Origin: Ga0077553 sp038215275
GTDB taxonomy: Bacteria; Acidobacteriota; Terriglobia; Bryobacterales; Bryobacteraceae
Assembly: GCA_038215275.1 (NCBI GenBank)
Contig: JBBQRA010000179.1
Coordinates: 1 to 12,283, forward strand
Reading direction: 5' to 3'
Length of the DNA stretch: 12,283 nt
Positions 7,318 through 12,283 of the stretch are shown here, piece by piece; position 1 is the first letter of the stretch; the number at the start of each line of letters is the position of its first letter. The position numbers and the translations under genes are program-made. The notes under the pieces are model-generated. The model ran no database searches. It saw nothing but the letters and a program-made list of their open reading frames with translations, and had not been told where the DNA came from.

Positions 7318-7972
7318 GCCGATCTTCCAGTCTCCCATACCGCGTCATCTCCACCACCGTTCTCGTGCCCAATCCATCCGGCAAATCGTACCGCTCCACC
7401 ACGCGCAGAAACATCCGATGCTTCTTGATCTCGATTGCAGCCTCCGAAATTTCCGTCTCCGCGTCCGGCCCTTTGTAGAACAGCGCCCGTGTGCCAGACT
7501 TCACCGCCGGGGCGAATAGGCCCACGGCCCGCAAGATCGGCGCCACGGCCCGCGCGGTCACCGTCTCCGCCTTCAGCGCCCTCAACACGTCCTCGGCCCG
7601 CTGCGGGAGAACGCTGACGTTCTCAAGCCCCATCTCCTCCACCGCCGCGTCCAGAAACCGGGCCTTCTTCTGCACGCTTTCCGCTAAAACGAACCGGACC
7701 TCCGGCAGCACCAGCGACAGCGGCACCCCCGGGAAGCCCGGCCCCGATCCCGCGTCCACCACTTTCTTCGCCCCCGCGAACAGCCGCCACGGCAGTACCG
7801 AATCGAGGACATGCTTAATCGCCGCTTCCCGCGGCGAAGTGATCCTCGTTAGGTTCAAATGTTCGTTCGCGGCGACGATTAACGCTAGATGCTGCCCAGC
7901 CTTCTCCACCACGCGGACGCGATTCGGCAGGTCCGCGGGCAGAACCCGCTCCAGTTCCTCGACAAAATTCAT
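7295..7972 (-). CDS. rsmG: 16S rRNA (guanine-527-N7)-methyltransferase RsmG
   Basis: RsmG (GidB) uses S-adenosylmethionine to methylate N7 of G527 in 16S rRNA, in the 530 loop near the decoding site; loss gives low-level streptomycin resistance in several bacteria. Family marks are NLTRI (40-44), HVLDSVLPW (54-62), the SAM-binding loop VVDAGSGPGFPGVPL (71-85), and AESVQKKARFL (98-108) at the acidic end of the second strand. At 225 residues the length is normal, with a slightly long charged tail (EDRHDSSRSD) that overlaps the start of the MFS gene. Its usual neighbours mnmG (gidA), parA and parB are absent; it sits between a TPR gene and a transporter. The ATG is six bases after the TPR stop. 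Confidence 0.96.
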   Translation of the reverse strand: MNFVEELERVLPADLPNRVRVVEKAGQHLALIVAANEHLNLTRITSPREAAIKHVLDSVLPWRLFAGAKKVVDAGSGPGFPGVPLSLVLPEVRFVLAESVQKKARFLDAAVEEMGLENVSVLPQRAEDVLRALKAETVTARAVAPILRAVGLFAPAVKSGTRALFYKGPDAETEISEAAIEIKKHRMFLRVVERYDLPDGLGTRTVVEMTRYGRLEDRHDSSRSD

Positions 7973-7978
7973 GCTCGG

Positions 7979-9250
7979 CTATTGGCCCTCAGCAATCAGT
8001 TTATCGATCTGTTCCAATTGCTTCGTCACGGCATCGGCATCGCCCGCATTGGGGCTGGCCTTCAGGTAGGCCGATAAGCTGTCTTTCGCACCCGGCAGGT
8101 CCCGCTTCTGCACCAGAATAATACCCAGCACCTGGTCGATCTTGGGAATCCGATTTTTCCCATCCAGCTTGCGCGCCTCTCTCGCCGACTTCTCCGCCTC
8201 GTCCAGGTTCTGCAGATTCAGATTCGCGACCGAGTTATAAAAGTACATCGTCGGGTATTCAAACGGATTCAGCTTCAAGGCCTTCGCCGTCAACTCCGCC
8301 GTTTTCTCCCAGTTGGCTTCCTTCGCGAAGATCCCCGAAAGGTTCAAATAGGGGTTGACGTACTTCGGATCGGCGTCGATTGAAGATTGAAACGCTTTGC
8401 GGGCCGGTTCCACCTGATTCTGGGCTTCATAAACCCGGCCCAAGTCGTACCAGGCGGTAGCGTACTTCGCATAGAGCGAGGTCGCCTTCTCCAGTTCCTT
8501 CTGCGCCTCCGGCAGCTTCTTTTTCTTCAGCAGGTCCCGGCTCTTCTCATAGGCCTTTTTGGCATCCTTGGGCGCCATGCCCGAAGTGGCGCTGAAAGTA
8601 AAGCCTTCCACATTCGCCAACCGATGCAGCACGATGGTCCCGACGTCGGGATTATCCATCACCCGTCGGCCCGCCAAGCTGACCATATCGCTCCGGAAAC
8701 CCGGCAACGAAGCCCGCAGCTCGCAACCCATCAACTGCTGCTCAATATTGGAACTCCCGCCGAATCCGCTGTTGCCGAAGCCGCCGCGCTGTGGCTGTCC
8801 AGGACCGCCTCCGCCAAACCCGTCGAAGCCGCCCATGTTTGTGCTGGCGTCGGCCATCATGGCGGTGTTTCGGCCGAGTTCAAAGCTGAACCGGCCCTTC
8901 GAATCGGTATAGCCTTCCGGTCGCGGATTGCCGTTGCAGACGCGTTCAATCGTGACGGGCTCCGGCGGCGGCGTCCCGTCGTCCAGCATCACTTTCCCGG
9001 AAAGGTAGATCGCCCTTTGCATCTCCGGCATCCGCTGCTGCTGATTCGGATCCTGCGTCTGGCCTGGGAATGGACTCCGGCCCGTGTTGCCCGGCTGCTG
9101 CGTCCCTTGGCCCGGATTCGGCATCGTCGGCTGCTGCGTCCCGCCGCCTCCGCCACCACCTGTAGTAGGTGCGGGCGCCGGGGCCGGCTCCTGTGCCTGC
9201 ATCATTCCAGCGATTGCGAAGGCCGCCAGAGAAATTCGAAAACGCGCCAT
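7979..9250 (-). CDS. Secreted TPR protein with a carboxypeptidase-like domain and Gly/Pro/Gln-rich linker
   Basis: A 423-residue exported protein of a type common in Acidobacteriota. It starts with a signal peptide (MARFRISLAAFAIAGMMQAQ; cleavage likely near 18-20), followed by low-complexity sequence (about 21-75) with a run of seven glycines and repeated QQP. A beta-sandwich domain like the carboxypeptidase regulatory domain (about 80-210) contains YLSGKVMLDDGTPP and the GYTDSKGRFSFEL block, interrupted by a glycine-rich insert (about 139-167). The C-terminal half (about 227-415) is TPR repeats, for example AWYDLGRVYEAQNQVEPARK. The ribosome binding site AAGGAGGAA, about eight bases before the ATG, is the best in the window, suggesting strong independent translation. 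The function is unknown; it probably scaffolds protein contacts in the periplasm or envelope. Confidence 0.88.
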   Translation of the reverse strand: MARFRISLAAFAIAGMMQAQEPAPAPAPTTGGGGGGGTQQPTMPNPGQGTQQPGNTGRSPFPGQTQDPNQQQRMPEMQRAIYLSGKVMLDDGTPPPEPVTIERVCNGNPRPEGYTDSKGRFSFELGRNTAMMADASTNMGGFDGFGGGGPGQPQRGGFGNSGFGGSSNIEQQLMGCELRASLPGFRSDMVSLAGRRVMDNPDVGTIVLHRLANVEGFTFSATSGMAPKDAKKAYEKSRDLLKKKKLPEAQKELEKATSLYAKYATAWYDLGRVYEAQNQVEPARKAFQSSIDADPKYVNPYLNLSGIFAKEANWEKTAELTAKALKLNPFEYPTMYFYNSVANLNLQNLDEAEKSAREARKLDGKNRIPKIDQVLGIILVQKRDLPGAKDSLSAYLKASPNAGDADAVTKQLEQIDKLIAEGQ

Positions 9251-9257
9251 AGGGCTT

Positions 9258-9263
9258 TCCTCC
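9258..9263 (-). promoter_or_regulatory. Strong ribosome binding site of the secreted TPR gene
   Basis: On the minus strand AGGAGG lies about eight bases before the ATG at 9250. It is a full Shine-Dalgarno match in a window where most starts have weak or overlapping sites, so this gene is probably made at a higher level than its neighbours. Confidence 0.6.
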
Positions 9264-9283
9264 TTCGAATTGCCCCAAGTATG

Positions 9284-10483
9284 TCACAACCCGCTCACGT
9301 CGAAAAGGTACATCTGCCGACCGCCCGCGTGGGGTGAATCCACCACCACGCTGCGCCCGTCCGGGCTTGACCGCGGATGCGTATCGCAGCGCCATTCGCC
9401 CGTGTACTCTTTTGGCGACAGCAGACTCCCCAGTGGCGTCCGCTCGCCGGTCTTTGTATCGAAAATGTAAACGTTCTGCTTCCGATCCTTATCCGGGTAG
9501 GTGTCGTTGAGCACCCACCGGTTCCCCTGCTTTGGCAGGTAGGTGCAATGGCCATTCACGGTCATGACGCCCTCGCCGGCGACCTCCACCTGATCCGTCC
9601 TATCCCGATACAAATAAAAGTGATCGCCCTTCGACGGGTGCCAGGCCCAGGCGATGACGCTGTCTTTATCCCGCCAGACGAAATGGGAGGTCTTCCCGTA
9701 AGGATCGAGCACGTGCAGATTCTTCCCGTCGGCGTCCGCGGTGAACATCCGGGTCGCAAAACTCGTGCCTTCTTTTTTACCGCGCCAGCGGTGAAGGAAG
9801 ATGAACCGCTTATCGTCCGGCGCGATGAGCAGATGGTTGCACCAGTGTTTGGCGTTCTCCGAGTAGCCGGCGGGGTAGGGAATGCGGGCCGCGTCCGCCA
9901 CCGAAATTAACAAAGATCTCTTGCCCGTGGCCAGGTCGACCTTCCAGATCCCGACATCTTCGGGGATGAGCTTCTCCCGATTCGGATCTGCGACGCCGGC
10001 GTAGCCATAGCCGGGCCGGACATCGTTCAGCCGGCGGAAGTCGCAGCTGATGCCCCACTTCCCGCTTGCGGCCAGGGTATAGACCGCGTGAGGGATTGCC
10101 CGCTTCTTTCCGGACTTTACGTCCAGGATATGAGACACGTAGGCCCCATCGACGCGGTCGTTCCAAAGCACTTCGGACTTGCTGCCGGGCACCCATTGGA
10201 GCATGCAGCCTTGTTGCCAATTCCAGGCACGGGTCTCGCCGAGATCGATCCAACGGTCGTTGTCCTTCAGGTCGACCATGCCGACGCGAATCGTGTCGTC
10301 GGCGCGCGGAGACCGCCCCTCGAAGTCGACCTCATTGCCAAGGACATACCGCCCCGTGGGGTCGAACTCCAGCTTGTCGTAGTAGCCGAACCAGTGAAAC
10401 TTCGGCCCCTTAGTGATGGCCCGCATCGGCACGGGCTGTTTGAGCGCGAGGGAGGCCAGGAGTTGTCGACGGGAAAACACCAT
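9284..10483 (-). CDS. Beta-propeller protein of unknown function (TolB/oligogalacturonate lyase-like fold)
   Basis: A 399-residue protein built of repeated blades that resemble TolB/WD-type propellers: ILDVKSGKKRAIPH, IWKVDLATGKRSLL, MFTADADGKNLHVL, YIFDTKTGERTPLG and MYLFDVSGL, each ending in a short hairpin with an Asp or Gly turn. Strongly conserved-looking segments are FHWFGYYDKLEFDPTGRYVL, AWNWQQGCMLQW, RPGYGYAG, GHCTYLP with LNDTYPDKDR, and EWRCDTHPRSSPDG. The His/Asp/Arg-rich patches could form an active site, as in oligogalacturonate lyase, but no catalytic role is proven. The N-terminus SRRQLLASLAL has the twin-arginine style of exported acidobacterial proteins, but its hydrophobic part is very short, so export is uncertain. 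It lies between the decayed DUF4276 gene (14 bases) and the TPR gene (33 bases). Confidence 0.78.
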   Translation of the reverse strand: MVFSRRQLLASLALKQPVPMRAITKGPKFHWFGYYDKLEFDPTGRYVLGNEVDFEGRSPRADDTIRVGMVDLKDNDRWIDLGETRAWNWQQGCMLQWVPGSKSEVLWNDRVDGAYVSHILDVKSGKKRAIPHAVYTLAASGKWGISCDFRRLNDVRPGYGYAGVADPNREKLIPEDVGIWKVDLATGKRSLLISVADAARIPYPAGYSENAKHWCNHLLIAPDDKRFIFLHRWRGKKEGTSFATRMFTADADGKNLHVLDPYGKTSHFVWRDKDSVIAWAWHPSKGDHFYLYRDRTDQVEVAGEGVMTVNGHCTYLPKQGNRWVLNDTYPDKDRKQNVYIFDTKTGERTPLGSLLSPKEYTGEWRCDTHPRSSPDGRSVVVDSPHAGGRQMYLFDVSGL

Positions 10484-10497
10484 AGCCCGCTACTTCA

Positions 10498-11051
10498 TCA
10501 CAGCGTGGCACGCTTTTCCAGTTCTGTGAGCCAATCGTTTAAGTGGGGGCATTCGTCTCGCATCCTCGCAATCCCATCTGTTTAGCCGCAATCGTGCCGT
10601 CAAGAACCTTTCGGTAACGCGGCACTAAACTAAGTATCCGCTTCGACGGAGCGGTTTGAGGAGAATCGTTGATCTTTTCGGGGCTCTCCAATTCGTTCCG
10701 AATCCGGACCAGATCATTCTCGACGCCCGCCTCAAACTCATACATCATGACCAAGGGCACGAACCGATCGGAAGCACACCGGCGGCCCATTTCTGAAGCA
10801 ACCTCATCTCTCATCGCTCGCTCGATCATTGCCGGCCCTTGTGCCCCAAGACGCTGCGGGCCTGTTGGTGGTGAGCGCATAGAAATCAACCATCGTTGAG
10901 ACCACCAGACCGCTGTTTTCCCGCAGATGCTCGACGATCTCTTTTCTCACACTGTCCCACCGCCTGCCACTGCCCCGCTTGGCTCTTAGTCTAGCGTTCC
11001 CCAATAAGTACGCAGTAACCCCTGTTTGACATGAATCCGGATCCTGGTCAT
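10498..11051 (-). pseudogene. Decayed DUF4276-family gene, partner of the upstream ATPase
   Basis: DUF4276 proteins (about 200-230 aa) commonly follow an AAA ATPase gene and carry an N-terminal EGQTEE motif resembling the glutamate of TOPRIM nucleases. Family sequence can be read in order, but only by changing frame. It begins MTRIRIHV (11051-11028), with an ATG that overlaps the ATPase stop as ATGA. It resumes in another frame at about 11019 as VTAYLLGNARLRAKRG, on to VVSTMVDFYAL (about 10873). One extra base near 10872 shifts it to the frame reading PQRLGAQGPAMIERAM, RFVPLVMMYEFEA and ESPEKINDSPQTAPSKRI. It shifts once more near 10568 to RMRDECPHLNDWLTELEK, with stop TGA at 10500-10498. The EGQTEE segment and the LLFSD segment after EFEA are both missing. 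With four lesions no complete protein can be made. Confidence 0.85.
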
Positions 11052-12073
11052 CGCGCAGACGACACCGGTCTGCCGCCGAACTGGTTTTTCTCCCGCAACT
11101 GACCCAAGCTGTAGTCCTGAAGCCACTCAAGGAGGGGTGCTGCTTCCAGCCGCCTTACCTGCGTCGCACCCTCCACCCGATCCACTACCAACACGTCCTC
11201 CGGCTCAAATTCATCCAGCAATTGCGGCGACTGAGTCGAAACAATCACCTGCGTATCCACCGCCGCCTTCCGCAACAGGGCAGCGAGAAGCGAGATCGCC
11301 GCCGGATGCAGACCCAACTCTGGTTCGTCCAGCAAGAACACCGGAGGCCGAAGACTGCTCGGCAAATACAGAAGTGTGGCCAGTGCGATGAAGCGCAGAG
11401 TCCCATCGGAGAAGGAATCGGCGTCAAGGTAATCGTCTCCGCCGACGTGCCGCCAAGCCAACCGTATCGTCTTCGGATTCAACTGCAGGGGAGTCAGCGC
11501 GAAGTCCTCCAAGAATGGCGCAACTTGCTGAACAGCAGTCCGAATCTGACGCAGTGCGGCAGGATACTTCTCCTTTAGCAGGAAGAGGATCGCTGCCAAA
11601 TTTCTCCCATCTCCCCGAAGAAAGGAGTTATCGTGAATATCTGCCGTTTGGCGAATTCTCGACAGTGGACCCGCATCGGCAAAGTGGTAAGTTCGCAGTG
11701 AGCCGAGGAAAGTTTCCGGCACCATTTGAACCATGTTCATGTGTTCGTAGGTCAGGTACAAAGAATTAGTACTCGTCGGTACCAAAACGGCTTTGATACC
11801 CCCCGTGGTTACCTGAATCGAAACTTCTATCCGCCGCGTCCTCTCCGAGCCAAAGTGAAGAATCCTATTCGCGCCGCCAGATACGGCCACATATTGCGCG
11901 AGTGGCCCATCGTCTAAATTTCGCAGCAACTCAAACACGCTCAGAAAATTCGACTTACCCGCCCCATTCGCCCCAATCAACACATTCAGCGGCCGAAGCT
12001 CCAGGTTCTCCATCTCCCGGATCCCCTTAAACCCCTTCACCGTCATCGTCCGAATCGCATTGTTCCCCAGCAC
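11048..12073 (-). CDS. AAA/SMC-like ATPase (AAA_21 type), partner of a DUF4276 gene
   Basis: A 341-residue ABC/SMC-type ATPase. It opens TVKGFKGIREMENLELRPLN with Walker A GANGAGKS at 34-41. A middle section contains YHFADAGPLSRIRQTADIHD. The ABC-like signature is DSFSDGTLRFIALATLL (219-235), Walker B is VFLLDEPELGLHP (245-257), and the late switch motif is STQSPQLLDEF (279-289). The end YSLGQLREKNQFGGRP is a normal family C-terminus, so the protein looks complete. The start used is GTG at 12073, preceded by a close-set GGGAG; ATG at 12046 is an alternative. Its stop overlaps the next start as ATGA. Paired ATPase plus DUF4276 genes look like two-gene relatives of OLD-type ATPase/nuclease systems; a defence role is inferred only. 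The partner is broken, leaving this as an orphan. Confidence 0.88.
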   Translation of the reverse strand: MLGNNAIRTMTVKGFKGIREMENLELRPLNVLIGANGAGKSNFLSVFELLRNLDDGPLAQYVAVSGGANRILHFGSERTRRIEVSIQVTTGGIKAVLVPTSTNSLYLTYEHMNMVQMVPETFLGSLRTYHFADAGPLSRIRQTADIHDNSFLRGDGRNLAAILFLLKEKYPAALRQIRTAVQQVAPFLEDFALTPLQLNPKTIRLAWRHVGGDDYLDADSFSDGTLRFIALATLLYLPSSLRPPVFLLDEPELGLHPAAISLLAALLRKAAVDTQVIVSTQSPQLLDEFEPEDVLVVDRVEGATQVRRLEAAPLLEWLQDYSLGQLREKNQFGGRPVSSAR

Positions 12074-12089
12074 GCTCCCAGTCTACCCC

Positions 12090-12283
12090 TCACCGCGTTC
12101 CCGGCAACATCACCCGCTTAAACACCAAAAACTGCCCTATCAAAAAATTTATCCCCCCCGACCCCACAATCGCCAGCGGCGTCGCCACCAGCGTCGGCAA
12201 CCCCATCACCCCCACCACAAACCGGATCAGCAAAAAATTGTACACCGAAACCACCGTCTAGGCGGAAAACATATACGTGAAAG
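12090..12283 (-). pseudogene. GtrA-like membrane protein, C-terminal part with an in-frame stop codon
   Basis: GtrA-family proteins are small four-helix membrane proteins thought to move lipid-linked sugars across the membrane. The minus strand here reads VYNFLLIRFVVGVMGLP, then TLVATPLAIVGSGGINFLIG and QFLVFKRVMLPGTR, stop TGA at 12092-12090. This matches the last two helices and the F-x-x-FKR tail of GtrA. Going upstream, the same frame meets TAG at 12260-12258, and beyond it continues in family-like sequence (FTYMFSA) to the window edge. The TAG therefore interrupts what was one frame; a single change from TGG (Trp) is a likely origin. The 55 codons after the TAG would give only two helices, so a working GtrA is doubtful. 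The stop is 16 bases before the ATPase start. The rest of the gene lies outside the window. Confidence 0.6.

Noticed and set aside
8387..9337. A 316-codon plus-strand open frame opposite the secreted TPR gene
   Set aside because: The minus-strand gene has a signal peptide, domains and a perfect ribosome binding site. The plus frame is His/Arg-rich with no domain and crosses the gene boundary.
10539..10889. Reading frame of 116 codons as a stand-alone hypothetical gene
   Set aside because: It is the middle piece of the DUF4276 pseudogene. Its apparent start lies inside the VDFYAL region of the preceding frame, and its end follows a frameshift.
10804..11130. Reading frame of 108 codons as a stand-alone hypothetical gene
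   Set aside because: Its first part is antisense-free but overlaps the ATPase end out of frame; only the part from about 11019 to 10873 carries DUF4276 sequence. It is a piece of the decayed gene, not a gene of its own.
1..12283. CRISPR arrays, tRNA or rRNA genes
   Set aside because: No regularly spaced repeats, cloverleaf-like sequences or conserved rRNA segments were noticed on either strand.

Overview
The window is GC-rich, densely packed bacterial chromosome. The proteins suggest an Acidobacteriota-type soil bacterium of the Bryobacter/Solibacter sort: a secreted TPR protein with a carboxypeptidase-like domain, a SRRQLLAS-type N-terminus, and a long-form HPF beside rpoN. This placement is an inference from protein style, because no rRNA or other marker is present.

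Layout. The left edge (1 to about 130) is the end of an IS21-family insertion sequence. It shows the first codons of istA on the minus strand, its ribosome binding site, a leader hairpin and the GGGCCAA-type terminal repeats. The element abuts the C-terminal remnant of a TPR gene on the plus strand (to 432), which it appears to have cut. A short convergent minus-strand reading frame (426-578) is a weak gene candidate.

From 12283 down to 679 every gene lies on the minus strand, and no gap is longer than about 33 bases. In transcription order: a GtrA-like C-terminus with an in-frame TAG; an intact AAA/SMC-like ATPase; a decayed DUF4276-like partner gene; a beta-propeller protein; a secreted TPR protein; rsmG; an MFS exporter; a phosphodiesterase-family hydrolase; rpoN; hpf; rapZ; and a DUF21/CBS/CorC membrane protein. 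Several junctions are ATGA stop/start overlaps (ATPase/DUF4276, MFS/phosphodiesterase, phosphodiesterase/rpoN), which suggests translational coupling.

How the genes work together. rpoN-hpf-rapZ is the familiar cluster linking sigma-54 transcription, ribosome hibernation and RNA/cell-envelope control; here ptsN/hprK are absent from between them. RsmG methylates 16S rRNA. The most unusual part is 10498-12073: an ATPase with all its motifs intact, translationally coupled to a DUF4276-family gene. The family's sequence can still be read along that second gene, but two segments are missing and the frame shifts twice more. This looks like a dead or dying two-gene ATPase/nuclease-like module of the sort linked to defence, next to a GtrA gene that also carries a nonsense codon. 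The decay near both ends of the window (IS insertion, broken TPR gene, broken GtrA and DUF4276) contrasts with the intact housekeeping core.
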